Of a DNA stretch of 64,000 bases, positions 41,074 through 50,522 are shown in pieces. The notes beneath the pieces were generated by a model that was not told the DNA's origin, made no database searches, and saw only the letters and a program-made list of their open reading frames with translations. A program made the translations under genes and the position numbers. Where the stretch lies: NCBI GenBank assembly GCA_017432885.1, contig JAFRIE010000024.1:1-64000 (forward strand), given 5' to 3'. Every line of letters begins with the position of its first letter. Positions within the stretch are counted from its first letter, which is position 1. This stretch comes from Erysipelotrichaceae bacterium (lineage in GTDB: Bacteria; Bacillota_I; Bacilli_A; Erysipelotrichales; Erysipelotrichaceae).

Positions 41074-42066
41074 ATGCCGACAGTGTCAATAATCATTCCT
41101 GCGTATAATAAACAAGAATTTATTTATGATACTTTAGAATCATGTAGAAATCAGACATATTCGGATTTTGAAGTAATCATCATCGATGATTGTAGTACGG
41201 ATAATACAATCAGTAAAATCAAAGAGTTTACTACTAGGAATGATACATTAGAAATCAAACTCTTTAAAAACGAAGAAAACAAGGGCGTATCATACAGCAG
41301 AAACTATGGTATTTCAGAGGCAGCCGGTAAATATGTCCTATTTCTGGATGCGGATGATATTCTTCACCCTGATGCATTATTTCTTTTATATCAGACAGTA
41401 TTATTGAATGATGCAGACATTGTTTTTTCACAGAGACAGTATTTCACTGGGAGTTATCACTTTGTTGATATCATAAGAAAAAAAGAAATTACAGTAAAAG
41501 AATTATCTTCCCCTCCACAATATATCGTTGGTGGTTTGATTCGAAAAGAACCAATTGATAAATATGAGCTTCTCTTTGAGCCTGAGTTGAGGAATGGAGA
41601 AGACACTCTATTTACTGCTGAACTCTTCTGCGTATCGTATAAGTGTTATGACGTTTGTTATCCATTATATATGATTAGGCGAGACGACAAAAAATCCTTG
41701 TCTAGAGGACAGTGGAATAATCCTAATATCGAAATACCAAGAGAAATCAATATTTTGCGATATATGGAGAAATATTACCGAGAGGGTAGATTTATTAATT
41801 CTGATGAAAAAGCAAAAGCAATAACTATAATTAGAAATAAAAAAAACGCAGTAAAAGATTTAATTATACGGTACAACGCAAATAAGATTCCTTTGGAAAC
41901 AGAATATAGGATACCAATAATAGATATTCTTCTTTCAAATATGAAGATAAGACAAAAGATAATTGAGCTTTTATATCAGCTACCTGGAATAGAGTCGCTT
42001 AAGTTTTTTAGATTGATGATGCTGTTTAGAAGAAGCTATATTGCGATGGAATCAAAAAGAGGTTAA
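41074..42066 (+). CDS. GT2 family glycosyltransferase
   Basis: A 330-aa glycosyltransferase. The N-terminal VSIIIPAYNKQEFIYDTLESCRNQTY and IIIDDCSTDNT give the nucleotide-sugar fold; YVLFLDADD (DAD at 92-94) binds metal and UDP/dTDP sugar. A GEDTLF segment supplies the probable catalytic acid region. Sugar and acceptor are unknown. It has AT-rich codons, and the acyltransferase follows by 2 bp. Confidence 0.87.
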   Translation: MPTVSIIIPAYNKQEFIYDTLESCRNQTYSDFEVIIIDDCSTDNTISKIKEFTTRNDTLEIKLFKNEENKGVSYSRNYGISEAAGKYVLFLDADDILHPDALFLLYQTVLLNDADIVFSQRQYFTGSYHFVDIIRKKEITVKELSSPPQYIVGGLIRKEPIDKYELLFEPELRNGEDTLFTAELFCVSYKCYDVCYPLYMIRRDDKKSLSRGQWNNPNIEIPREINILRYMEKYYREGRFINSDEKAKAITIIRNKKNAVKDLIIRYNANKIPLETEYRIPIIDILLSNMKIRQKIIELLYQLPGIESLKFFRLMMLFRRSYIAMESKRG

Positions 42067-42068
42067 TA

Positions 42069-43121
42069 ATGTATAACAAACAAGACGCTGTTATGACACA
42101 TGGATTTGCGATCCTTTGCATGCTTGTTCTGCATCTCTTTTGCAGAACGGGCTCTGACGTTTTTGGTACTCCTTTGATTTGGTTAAACTCGGAAACGCCT
42201 TTTGTATACTTGTTCGGTTTCTATTCTGAAATATGCGTCAGCATTTATTCCATTTGTTTGGGATATGCCCAGTATCTGCTGTATTCATTTGGAAAAACAA
42301 CATGGCGATCAACCGGAAAACGCATTCTGAAATTGATGGTGAATTACTGGATACTGCTTGCGATGTTTTCAATAATCGGTCTGATTCATTCGTCACAGAA
42401 AACCATTCCCGGCTCTCTCACTAGTTTTCTAAAAAGCATCGTGCTGCTTCACAGTTATAACGGCGCATGGTGGTTTTTAAACACATATATCATTTTTCTG
42501 CTCATCCCACCGGCAATAAAGTTTTTTCCTGTCATAAGACTTTCTGTTCGACGTGGACTGGTTTTCTGTTTTGTTTTCCAAGTCGGCTGGTATCTATTAT
42601 GTAAATTTGGTTTTTGGCCGGTCATTTCAGGAGACAAGTCTGTCATTGCATTTATTCTTAATGAATTATATAACCTTATCGGTATTCTTCCTTCAGTATG
42701 GGCTGGTGCATGTTTTTGTAAAGGAAAGATTATTACACAGATTCATGACCTGTTTTTTGATAAACTGAGAAACCGTGCAATGCGAAATATGATTTTAGGC
42801 TGTATCTGGATGATTCTCTTTATCAGCATGAATTTGATTCATAAGGCGGTCCTCAATACCGTATTTGCGGCATTGTCTTTTCTTCTGTTCAACATATGGG
42901 AGAAAGGAACTGTTGCAGAAAGAATTTGGCTCTTTCTTGGTAAGCATTCGACCAACATCTGGTTGACGCATATGTTTTTCTATGCAACGCTGTTTCCTGA
43001 TCTTGTTCAAAAAGCTAAATATCCATTGCTGATGCTCGGATATTTGTTGGTTTTATGTATCGTAGTTTCTTATGTTGAGATGATAATAGAAAGATTCATA
43101 TATTCTTTTAAAAATCAATAG
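42069..43121 (+). CDS. Acyltransferase family 3 membrane protein
   Basis: A 350-aa polytopic protein of the acyltransferase-3 type, with the early membrane helix THGFAILCMLVLHLFCR carrying the conserved His and about ten helices. It differs from the copy at 39901 and resembles capsule O-acetyl/O-acyl enzymes. It ends a compact unit with the GT2 gene and precedes a terminator at 43182-43210. Confidence 0.78.
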   Translation: MYNKQDAVMTHGFAILCMLVLHLFCRTGSDVFGTPLIWLNSETPFVYLFGFYSEICVSIYSICLGYAQYLLYSFGKTTWRSTGKRILKLMVNYWILLAMFSIIGLIHSSQKTIPGSLTSFLKSIVLLHSYNGAWWFLNTYIIFLLIPPAIKFFPVIRLSVRRGLVFCFVFQVGWYLLCKFGFWPVISGDKSVIAFILNELYNLIGILPSVWAGACFCKGKIITQIHDLFFDKLRNRAMRNMILGCIWMILFISMNLIHKAVLNTVFAALSFLLFNIWEKGTVAERIWLFLGKHSTNIWLTHMFFYATLFPDLVQKAKYPLLMLGYLLVLCIVVSYVEMIIERFIYSFKNQ

Positions 43122-43181
43122 TGGTGATAATGCGGATCAGATCTCTGGATAAACTTCACTTTCTTTTCTCTACAGAATCAT

Positions 43182-43210
43182 AAAGGATCGCAGTAGTGCA
43201 ATCCTTTTTT
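43182..43210 (+). terminator. Terminator of the acyltransferase/GT2 module
   Basis: AAAGGAT-C-GCA / TGC-A-ATCCTTT with loop GTAG and a following T6 run. It also lies before the convergent GT2 gene's stop. Confidence 0.8.
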
Positions 43211-43245
43211 AACGTTCATAATCAATCCCGGTTAAGAACGCAGAA

Positions 43246-44250
43246 TTAACGATCTACTATTTTCAAAAAATTTTTTTTCAGAGAACAAGCCAAAGGAAAG
43301 GAAATCTTACCGATCACTGCAATCAGTTTTCTTCTTCTTTTTGAATAAGGATCTTTTAGAATATCTGAGATACTGATCTGTGAAAAATAGCTTAATGCCT
43401 TATTTATTTCTTTCTGATATTTTTCTCTTTCAAAAGAATCTGAAAGTTGCGGAAGCCGTCCGGACGCGTTCAGGCAGCTGGCGAACATTGCGACTGTATA
43501 AGGAACGGTCCATTCCGGTGCGCTTTCTTTTATTGTTTCAACCGTAAGACGCTTTGCCACAAGATAATCCAGCATTCTGTAACGGATCGCTACTTCTGTT
43601 TCGCTTCCCTGCCTTTTTCGCCACCCATAAAGAACTTTGTTTACCCTGGCAACTCTTTTTGTTTGTAGCAGAACGCAGGTCGACCACAAGAAATCCTGAT
43701 TATTTCTTCCGCTTAAAAACCGGATATTTCTAATGAGCTCCGTTTTATAGAGCCCTCGCCAGACCGAAGGAAAACTGATATTTTTCTCCAGCTCATTTGT
43801 ACTGATGTAAATTAAATCTCTGCGGTTTTCTTGATCCGCTTGCTTATCCTGAAAAAGATCAGCATCTTTTACTTCAGAGAATTTTTCATAATCACAATAG
43901 GCGACTTCGCATCCTGTATCCTGAATGGCTCTAAAAAGCAGTTCATACATCCTAGGATGAATCAGGTCATCCCCGTCTACGAAACCGGTGTACTCACCTT
44001 TCACATGCCTCATCGCCTCGTTCCAGGAATCGGATACACCCTTGTTTTTCTGATGTATTACATGGATACGAGGATCCTTTTTTGCATATTCATCACAGAT
44101 CGCTCCTGATCTATCTGTCGACCCGTCATCAAGCAATATTAATTCAAAATCTCTGTATGTCTGATTCAAGATACTATTCAGGCATTCCGGAAGATATTTT
44201 TCGATGTTATATGCAGTAGTTATTATACTGATCGATGGCGCTGCTTTCAT
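43246..44250 (-). CDS. GT2 family glycosyltransferase
   Basis: A 334-aa GT2 enzyme: ISIITTAYNIEKYLPECLNSILNQTY, LLDDGSTDRSGAICDEYAKKDPRI and YTGFVDGDDLIH (DGDD at 92-95). The C-terminal basic/aromatic helices may contact the membrane. It is the only leftward gene between two rightward groups (39901-43121 and 44451-48286), so it is a separate transcription unit. Base composition is closer to the window average than the preceding module. Confidence 0.86.
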   Translation of the reverse strand: MKAAPSISIITTAYNIEKYLPECLNSILNQTYRDFELILLDDGSTDRSGAICDEYAKKDPRIHVIHQKNKGVSDSWNEAMRHVKGEYTGFVDGDDLIHPRMYELLFRAIQDTGCEVAYCDYEKFSEVKDADLFQDKQADQENRRDLIYISTNELEKNISFPSVWRGLYKTELIRNIRFLSGRNNQDFLWSTCVLLQTKRVARVNKVLYGWRKRQGSETEVAIRYRMLDYLVAKRLTVETIKESAPEWTVPYTVAMFASCLNASGRLPQLSDSFEREKYQKEINKALSYFSQISISDILKDPYSKRRRKLIAVIGKISFPLACSLKKNFLKIVDR

Positions 44251-44450
44251 ATTCTCTTCTGCACCCTTTCCAATCTTCTACTCGATCATTAAAGACAACG
44301 AGTTCGAGTTTAATAATCATGTCGAAACATGTCATATAAGACTTCATTATTCTACCATATCGATGAAAACCCCAATAAACAAATGTATAAATCCGGAGAA
44401 TCAGATAGTTGGCATGCAGAATCCAGAAAAAATAGAGTAAGATATATAAG
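44251..44450 (+). promoter_or_regulatory. 200-bp divergent region with licD promoter
   Basis: TTGGCA (44409-44414), 18 bp and TAGAGT (44433-44438) lie 12 bp before the licD ATG. The ribosome site is weak (AGTAAG). A leftward promoter for the GT2 gene was sought but no convincing pair found. No coding gene is seen in the gap. Confidence 0.45.
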
Positions 44451-45347
44451 ATGAACCTGTTTAAAGGCTTAAATGGCATTAAATCGATGATCGACTACAG
44501 CGATTCCGGAATGGAAGAGCTTAGCGGTGAGAAACTAAGAAAACTACAGCTGATCCTTACGGACATGCTGAGGGATATCGTGGAAATATGCAGAGAGAAC
44601 GAGATCGATGTTTTTCTACTGGGCGGTACGGCTCTAGGTGCAGTCAGACACAGGGGTTTTATTCCCTGGGATGACGATATCGACATCGGCATGACCCGGG
44701 AATCCTACCGGAAATTCATTCCCGTCTTCGAGAAGCAGCTGTCCGACAGGTATATCCTCAACGCTCCCAATTACAGTGAAAAGATCCTTTCCCGTTTTCC
44801 TAAGATCCTGAAAAAGGATTCCTACATGGATACGGGACTGAGCGACGATCCGGATCTGTGCAAGATCTTTATCGACATCTTCATCGTCGACAGGATTCCG
44901 GAGAATCCAATCGTCAGAAGAGTGAAAGGTCTAAAATGCAACGCCCTGGAGTTCATCGGTTCCCAGGTAGCGATGATGGAACAGATGGATGATCAGATAA
45001 AGAAACGTTATCTCTCTGGGGGACGGATGGGATTCCTGATCCGTTCCATTGTAGGAAAACTGTTCTCTTTCCGGAATTCCTCCCGCTGGTACGACCGCAT
45101 CGACAAGGCGGTGCAGTATCGGAAAGAAAGCGGACTCTTAGGTCTTCCTACCGGTTCAAAACACTACTTCGGAGAAAACTTCCCAAGTGAAGTCTTCCTG
45201 CCAACAGGTCATGGGGAATTCGAGGGACATGATGTCCCGATGGTCCATGATACGGACGCTTATCTAAGGAATCTCTATGGAAACTACATGGAGATCCCTC
45301 CGCTAGAGAAAAGACAGAAGCACTTTGTCCGTTCTCTTGATTTATAA
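44451..45347 (+). CDS. licD: LicD family phosphotransferase
   Basis: A 298-aa nucleotidyltransferase-fold protein. VFLLGGTALGAVRHRGFIPWDDDIDIGM (residues 54-81) is the LicD/fukutin active-site signature with the DDDID metal triad. LicD proteins move phosphocholine, phosphoribitol or similar groups from CDP-linked donors to surface glycans. The downstream CDP-forming enzyme pair (45432-47280) supports a CDP-polyol donor rather than choline, but this is inference. A terminator lies between licD and that pair. Confidence 0.88.
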   Translation: MNLFKGLNGIKSMIDYSDSGMEELSGEKLRKLQLILTDMLRDIVEICRENEIDVFLLGGTALGAVRHRGFIPWDDDIDIGMTRESYRKFIPVFEKQLSDRYILNAPNYSEKILSRFPKILKKDSYMDTGLSDDPDLCKIFIDIFIVDRIPENPIVRRVKGLKCNALEFIGSQVAMMEQMDDQIKKRYLSGGRMGFLIRSIVGKLFSFRNSSRWYDRIDKAVQYRKESGLLGLPTGSKHYFGENFPSEVFLPTGHGEFEGHDVPMVHDTDAYLRNLYGNYMEIPPLEKRQKHFVRSLDL

Positions 45348-45352
45348 ACTTT

Positions 45353-45385
45353 GACGAGGCCATTCTAAGGATCTTGTCTTTTTTT
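45353..45385 (+). terminator. Terminator after licD
   Basis: Stem GACGAG / CTTGTC with one G-U pair and an inner CC/GG, followed by T7. A TTGTCT (45374-45379) with TATATA (45398-45403) just after could start the next unit. Confidence 0.6.
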
Positions 45386-45397
45386 ATGCTGGAGTAT

Positions 45398-45405
45398 TAT
45401 ATAAT
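45398..45405 (+). promoter_or_regulatory. Candidate promoter of the nucleotidyltransferase-SDR unit
   Basis: TATATAAT (45398-45405) follows TTGTCT (45374-45379) by 18-20 bp, depending on which -10 register is used, and precedes a GGGGGTGAT ribosome site before the ATG at 45432. Confidence 0.4.
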
Positions 45406-45431
45406 TGAGACAGTATACGGGGGTGATATGT

Positions 45432-46148
45432 ATGAATATTGCTTTAATTATAGCGGGAGGTTCCGGAAACAGAATGGGACAGAATATCCCGAAGCAGTTT
45501 ATCCATGTATACGGCAAGCCCGTACTGCTTTATACGCTGGAAGGCTTTGAGAAGCATCCGCAGATCGATGCCATTGAAGTCGTCTGTCTGGATGGCTGGC
45601 AGGAAGCCCTGCAGGCGTATGCGAAACAATACAATATCAGCAAGCTGAAATGGATCGTTACAGGTGGAAATTCCGGACAGGAATCGATCCGTAACGGCGT
45701 ATACAATCTGGAAGGAAAGTGCGAAGAAGACGACATCGTCATCGTACATGACGGCATCCGTCCCCTGGTCGATGAATCAGTTTTAAGTGATGTAATTGTT
45801 ACCTGTAAAAGATACGGAAACGGCGTTTCTTCTCTTCCTTACAATGAACAGATCTTCATCATCGATGATGAGATCTCTACGACAAAATACATACCGAGGG
45901 AGACTCTTAGAAGAGTTTCCACTCCGCAGGCCTACAGATTCGGTAAACTCTTGTGGGCTTACAAGAGGGCTTTTGCGGAGGGGATCGGCATAAACGGATC
46001 CCACTATACCAATACGATGATGGCGGAGCTGGGAGAGAGGCTCTACTTTGCAGCCGGCTCAGACAAGAATATCAAGCTGACGACCAGGGATGATCTTGAA
46101 CTGTTTAAGGCATATCTGAGATCCGATACGGATAATGAAGTGAAATAA
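45432..46148 (+). CDS. IspD/TarI-type cytidylyltransferase
   Basis: A 238-aa CTP-dependent cytidylyltransferase. The ATG at 45432 is chosen over one at 45405 since it has GGGGGTGAT just upstream and begins MNIALIIAGGSGNRM. That loop, followed by IPKQF and the later VHDGIRPLV (nucleotide and Mg2+ site), is the IspD/TarI signature. The neighbouring SDR and LicD point to CDP-polyol synthesis (TarI-like) rather than isoprenoid synthesis. It ends 1 bp before the SDR gene. Confidence 0.82.
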   Translation: MNIALIIAGGSGNRMGQNIPKQFIHVYGKPVLLYTLEGFEKHPQIDAIEVVCLDGWQEALQAYAKQYNISKLKWIVTGGNSGQESIRNGVYNLEGKCEEDDIVIVHDGIRPLVDESVLSDVIVTCKRYGNGVSSLPYNEQIFIIDDEISTTKYIPRETLRRVSTPQAYRFGKLLWAYKRAFAEGIGINGSHYTNTMMAELGERLYFAAGSDKNIKLTTRDDLELFKAYLRSDTDNEVK

Positions 46149-46149
46149 A

Positions 46150-47280
46150 ATGAGACTTTACGACAGTAAAACATACAATGAAGACTTAAGATATATCGCC
46201 AATCTTGATCTGCCCTGGGAGAAACTGAAGGATGCTTCTATGCTGCTTACAGGTTCTACGGGCATGTTCGGCAGTCTTTTGATCGATGTGATCATGACGA
46301 AGAATGAGGCAGGATTGAACTGTGATGTTTATGGCTTGAACAGGGACCTGAAGAAGGCCGAAGAGAGGTTTGACAGGTGGCTAGGAAATGAAAGGCTTCA
46401 TCTGATCGGACATGACGTGAATGAACCGTTGTTATTGGAGGATTCGGGCAAGATCGACTATGTTCTGCATATGGCTTCCAATACCCATCCTATCCAGTAT
46501 GCGACAGATCCTATCGGGACGATCACAACCAATATCATCGGCGTACAGAACATGCTAGAACTTGCAGTACGGCATGATGCATCACGGTTCATGTTTGTTT
46601 CTTCCAATGAGATCTATGGGGAGAACAGGGGTGATACGGAGCTGTTCGAGGAGGACTACTGCGGCTATATCGACTGCAATACGTTAAGGGCCGGTTATCC
46701 TGAAAGCAAGCGCTGTTCCGAAGCTCTGTGCCAGGCATACAGGGCACAGAAGGGTCTTGATGTAGTGATCGCCAGACCGACGCGTTCCTACGGTCCTACA
46801 ATGCAGTTCTCCGATACCAAAGCAATCAGCCAGTTTATCAAGAAGGGACTGTCGGGTGAGGATATCGTACTGAAGTCTGCAGGCACACAGTTGTACAGCT
46901 ATACGTATGCGGCTGATGCGGTATCAGGACTGTTCACAGTACTTCTGAAGGGAGAAAGTGGCGAAGCTTATAACATTGCCGATGAAGCTTCCGATATCTC
47001 GTTGAAAGAGCTTGCGGAATTGATTGCGAGAGTCAATGGAAAGAAAGTGGTCTTTGAACTGCCGGATGCGCTTGAGGCTGCAGGTTACAGCAAGGCTACG
47101 AAGGCCAGGTTGTCAGGGAATAAACTAAAAAAGCTCGGATGGAGACCGGGCTATACGATAGAGAGCGGATTATATAGAACGTTTCAGGTGTTTCAGGAAA
47201 TGAATGAAACACATTATTCAGACAGGTTTTGCAATTCAGGTGTTTACAGTATACCAAGGAGAAACATGAATGGCCGGTAA
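46150..47280 (+). CDS. Extended SDR (NAD-dependent epimerase/dehydratase)
   Basis: A 376-aa short-chain dehydrogenase of the extended, nucleotide-sugar type. The Rossmann loop TGSTGMFG (34-41) binds NAD, HMASNTHP (107-114) is the substrate strand, and YPESK (183-187) is the YxxxK catalytic pair. The C-terminal half has the sugar-nucleotide domain. Linked to the TarI-like gene, it may reduce or epimerise the sugar phosphate or CDP-linked precursor. Bifunctional IspD/SDR proteins make CDP-ribitol in some bacteria; here the two activities are separate genes. It overlaps the next GT2 gene by 11 bp. Confidence 0.83.
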   Translation: MRLYDSKTYNEDLRYIANLDLPWEKLKDASMLLTGSTGMFGSLLIDVIMTKNEAGLNCDVYGLNRDLKKAEERFDRWLGNERLHLIGHDVNEPLLLEDSGKIDYVLHMASNTHPIQYATDPIGTITTNIIGVQNMLELAVRHDASRFMFVSSNEIYGENRGDTELFEEDYCGYIDCNTLRAGYPESKRCSEALCQAYRAQKGLDVVIARPTRSYGPTMQFSDTKAISQFIKKGLSGEDIVLKSAGTQLYSYTYAADAVSGLFTVLLKGESGEAYNIADEASDISLKELAELIARVNGKKVVFELPDALEAAGYSKATKARLSGNKLKKLGWRPGYTIESGLYRTFQVFQEMNETHYSDRFCNSGVYSIPRRNMNGR

Positions 47281-48286
47281 TCCCTTAGTGTCCATTATCG
47301 TTCCCGTTTATAATGCAGAGCTGTATTTAGAACGTTGCGTTAATTCGATACTCCGACAAACATATCACAATATTGAACTAATTCTGGTTGATGACGGATC
47401 TTCTGACTCCAGTCCTTTCTTATGCGATGAATATGCCCGAAAAGACAAAAGGATCATTGTTGTTCATGAAGAGAACGGGGGAGTGTCCCATGCCAGGAAT
47501 ACAGGGATCGAGAAATCTAAAGGCGATTACATCATGTTTGTCGATAATGACGATGTTTTGCCCTATTATGCCGTTGAATTATATGTATCGAAAATGGCCG
47601 ATGGAAGCGTGGATGTTGTTCAGGGAAACATAGGGGTCTGGAAGAACGATGATTCCGATCTGGAAAAAGAATACAGTAACGTTCAATACAAAACGGTTTT
47701 GATCGATGATCTTTTTGAAAAGAGGGCCGGAAGAACATATGTCTGGGGCAAAATGTATAAGACGGATATAGTGAGGCGATATCGCTTTCCGGAAGGACGA
47801 TATTATGAAGATGTCCGTTTTAATGCATTGTACCTGACAGACACTGATGTTCAGAAAGCCGGAATTATTGATACTGAAACATACCTGCGGTATAACAATC
47901 TGAAATCGGCTTCGCATTTATGGACGGCTGATGACTATCTCGATATCATTAAGGCCATTGATGAGATTTATGAGATAGTAAAGGCAAGGCCATGCAGCGA
48001 CAGCTTGAAGGATCGGTTCGTTCGTCAGTTTTTTACCCAGTTCTGTATTAACAAGTATCATTTTCTTTTAAGGAAGAAATATGACCGGGTTGTCAGGCGG
48101 GTCATTAATGAAATTAGATCAAGGCACATTAAAGACTTATGGAGAAGTGGACTGGCACGGAAATACAAACTGGCTTTGCATGTGTTTTCTGCCAGCAATC
48201 CTATTTATAGACTATGGTTATTGCAAACAGATCCGACGATGAAGAATTATGAAAAAACAATAAAAAAAGAGTGTACTGAATGTTAG
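47270..48286 (+). CDS. GT2 family glycosyltransferase
   Basis: A 338-aa GT2: VSIIVPVYNAELYLERCVNSILRQTY, LVDDGSSD, and YIMFVDNDDVL (DNDD at 92-95). GRYYEDVRF is the usual acidic catalytic segment. It starts within the SDR gene's end (11-bp overlap), thus translationally coupled to the CDP-polyol unit and probably adding the first sugar next to it. Confidence 0.86.
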   Translation: MAGNPLVSIIVPVYNAELYLERCVNSILRQTYHNIELILVDDGSSDSSPFLCDEYARKDKRIIVVHEENGGVSHARNTGIEKSKGDYIMFVDNDDVLPYYAVELYVSKMADGSVDVVQGNIGVWKNDDSDLEKEYSNVQYKTVLIDDLFEKRAGRTYVWGKMYKTDIVRRYRFPEGRYYEDVRFNALYLTDTDVQKAGIIDTETYLRYNNLKSASHLWTADDYLDIIKAIDEIYEIVKARPCSDSLKDRFVRQFFTQFCINKYHFLLRKKYDRVVRRVINEIRSRHIKDLWRSGLARKYKLALHVFSASNPIYRLWLLQTDPTMKNYEKTIKKECTEC

Positions 48287-48497
48287 AGAAATCATGTTCT
48301 ATTGTTTATAAGACTGAAAGTTTTTTATCAAATTGTTCCTCTTTATACCTTTTATTACAAAAATCTGTGACACACTTACGTCTTTCGGTTGACGTATTTA
48401 TCGTTCAATCGATACCTCACTTTTACTATTGCCAACACTTTATATCTTTCAATTGACAAAGAAGTAAAAGAAACACATAGTTCTATCTTTTTTACAC
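48287..48497. other. AT-rich convergent intergenic region with two hairpins
   Basis: 211 bp between convergent genes. It holds TACGTC-8 nt-GACGTA (48377-48396) and TATCG-6 nt-CGATA (48399-48414), followed by T-rich runs. Neither hairpin has a good U-tract, so termination is uncertain. No coding gene is seen. Confidence 0.45.
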
Positions 48498-49505
48498 TTA
48501 CATATCTTCGTTTTTGACATGTTGAAGTCCAAACGACCATCCAAGGAAACGAAGCAAAAGCGGCATAATCAAATAAATGGCAACTACAACGATTGCAACT
48601 AAAATAACACCCTCAAACTCTCCTGTCCGTTGGATACCATAGTCCAAAAACTTATAGTCTACTAACTGAAGAAATGCAATTAGAATCTGATGTGTACACA
48701 AAAACACTATTGAGTTTTTTCCTATACGCTCAATCATTTGATAAATATGATTTGCTTTTCTTGATTCTAGATAATAACATGCAGTAATACATAACCAACT
48801 TCCTAAAAAGCTGACTATGAGATATAAGGGTATAAATCCAAAGCTTCTACTTGCAAGGTTTGCGGTACCAAAAACGTTTATTAATCCAACATCCACAAAC
48901 AACAACAAAAACCAAATATACCAATTTACACGTCGAGTGAAAACACTAGCTCCATAATAACCTACAGAAATGAATGAAAAACCAATTAATCCTCTCCAAA
49001 TGGTCTCCATAACGACAGAATAATGTGGAGCAATGGCTCCAAGAACGAATGCTAGTATGCAGATTGTCCATCTAATGACCTTGTAACTTATTTTTATACT
49101 AAGTTTGAAAAAGATCGTTGCAAAGAACATGGTTGGTAGAAACCACATAGCACCACTTGATAAACTGATAACGGTTATTACACGGTCACTAAGTTGTTGT
49201 TGAAAACTCTCTCCACCAATCACAGCAAGGAATCCCAAACAGATTTGATATGTGGTCCCCCAGAAAAAATATGGCACAATCAGTTCTCTGAACTTTTTTA
49301 TTAAATCTACATGAATCGTACCACGGTTGGCACACAAGATTCCGGATATAACAAAAAATATGGGAACATGAAATGAATATAAATAAGGGATCACACAGTT
49401 CCCGTTTCCTACATAATAAGAATAGGCGTGACCTATCACAATACATATAATTGCAATTCCCTTTGCAGCGTCTAGATATCCAATACGATTTTGTTCCATG
49501 CTCAT
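48498..49505 (-). CDS. Acyltransferase family 3 membrane protein
   Basis: A 335-aa polytopic protein with RIGYLDAAKGIAIICIVIGHAYSYY (conserved His) and SFHVPIFFVISGILC, typical acyltransferase-3 openings, and about ten membrane helices. It probably O-acylates the exported glycan. It is the last gene of the long leftward polysaccharide operon and lies in its AT-rich part. Confidence 0.85.
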   Translation of the reverse strand: MSMEQNRIGYLDAAKGIAIICIVIGHAYSYYVGNGNCVIPYLYSFHVPIFFVISGILCANRGTIHVDLIKKFRELIVPYFFWGTTYQICLGFLAVIGGESFQQQLSDRVITVISLSSGAMWFLPTMFFATIFFKLSIKISYKVIRWTICILAFVLGAIAPHYSVVMETIWRGLIGFSFISVGYYGASVFTRRVNWYIWFLLLFVDVGLINVFGTANLASRSFGFIPLYLIVSFLGSWLCITACYYLESRKANHIYQMIERIGKNSIVFLCTHQILIAFLQLVDYKFLDYGIQRTGEFEGVILVAIVVVAIYLIMPLLLRFLGWSFGLQHVKNEDM

Positions 49506-49538
49506 TATCTCTTGCCATCTTCAGATTAATCGTCCATA

Positions 49539-50495
49539 TTAGAACTTTACCCGATTCTTCACAGCCTCTTTGAGCCAATATGCTTTCATTAAATATGGAT
49601 ATGCCAGCTCATAAAGCCATTCGTGCCCAGCAAGACTAATCTTCTGGTTTTTAAGTGTTTCTCGTAATCTTTTTTGTAAAGCTGACTTTTTCTCTATTTC
49701 TGATACGATTCCCTCATCTACAGCTTCTAGCTCACGAGCTATGCACGATGGATTATTGTACTCATATTCAAAAGCTCGGAGGAAACCATTTTCTTTAAAA
49801 TACTGAAGTCGCAATCGCTGCCCCTCTATGGCATCCTTTTTTTTCTTCATCGAAGACGTATTTGATAAGCCATTGTGATTAATAAAATAATAGTATAGAG
49901 GTTGATCGATTAATGCAATTAATTCTTCTTTAAACAATAAAAGGTGTGTAAGGAAAAGATCCTCATGAATGCGACCAACTGGATACCTGGCATCCATAAA
50001 TAGTTGTTTATTGTATACCTTTCCCCAAGCCACGGTAGCATCGGCAGGTGACATAACGAAGAATTCTTCTGGAGTAATTAATTTGCATTGGTTTAGATCA
50101 TAGTTCTGTTCACCTTCGTACTCGCTCACTTTTTGTGACCAACACACACCAACGTTAATTCTATACTGCTTAATTCCATTAATTAAGCTCTCAAGCATGG
50201 CAGAGTGTATCCAGTCATCACTATCAACAAACATTATATATCTACTGCTACTAGTCAAGGCCAACTCAATGCCTGCATTTCTCGCTGCAGAAAGCCCTGC
50301 ATTAGCTTGATGAATAACTTTCACCCTACCATCATATTTATAATCATCACAGATAGATCCACACAAATCCGGGCTACCATCATCGACCAGAATTAATTCA
50401 AAATTAGTGAATGTTTGTATCAAAATGCTATCTATACAACGACGTAGATAGTGTTCGGTTTTGTAAACCGGAACAATAATGCTTACTTCAGGCAC
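49539..50495 (-). CDS. GT2 family glycosyltransferase
   Basis: A 318-aa GT2: VSIIVPVYKTEHYLRRC, LVDDGSPDLCGSICDDY and YIMFVDSDDWIH (DSDD at 91-94), with GRIHEDLFL later as the acidic segment. It closely resembles the other GT2 enzymes of the locus in fold, but its AT-rich codons differ from those after 54 kb. It ends 33 bp before the acyltransferase start. Confidence 0.86.
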   Translation of the reverse strand: MPEVSIIVPVYKTEHYLRRCIDSILIQTFTNFELILVDDGSPDLCGSICDDYKYDGRVKVIHQANAGLSAARNAGIELALTSSSRYIMFVDSDDWIHSAMLESLINGIKQYRINVGVCWSQKVSEYEGEQNYDLNQCKLITPEEFFVMSPADATVAWGKVYNKQLFMDARYPVGRIHEDLFLTHLLLFKEELIALIDQPLYYYFINHNGLSNTSSMKKKKDAIEGQRLRLQYFKENGFLRAFEYEYNNPSCIARELEAVDEGIVSEIEKKSALQKRLRETLKNQKISLAGHEWLYELAYPYLMKAYWLKEAVKNRVKF

Positions 50496-50522
50496 CGTTT
50501 TCTCCTTATTTACATTATAGTA

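Noticed and set aside
45432-46148. IspD of the MEP isoprenoid pathway
   Set aside because: Location with SDR and LicD within a glycan locus favours a TarI-like CDP-polyol role; sequence alone cannot exclude IspD.
48377-48414. Repeat pair as part of a CRISPR array
   Set aside because: Only two short, unlike hairpins without equal spacing or conserved repeat length.
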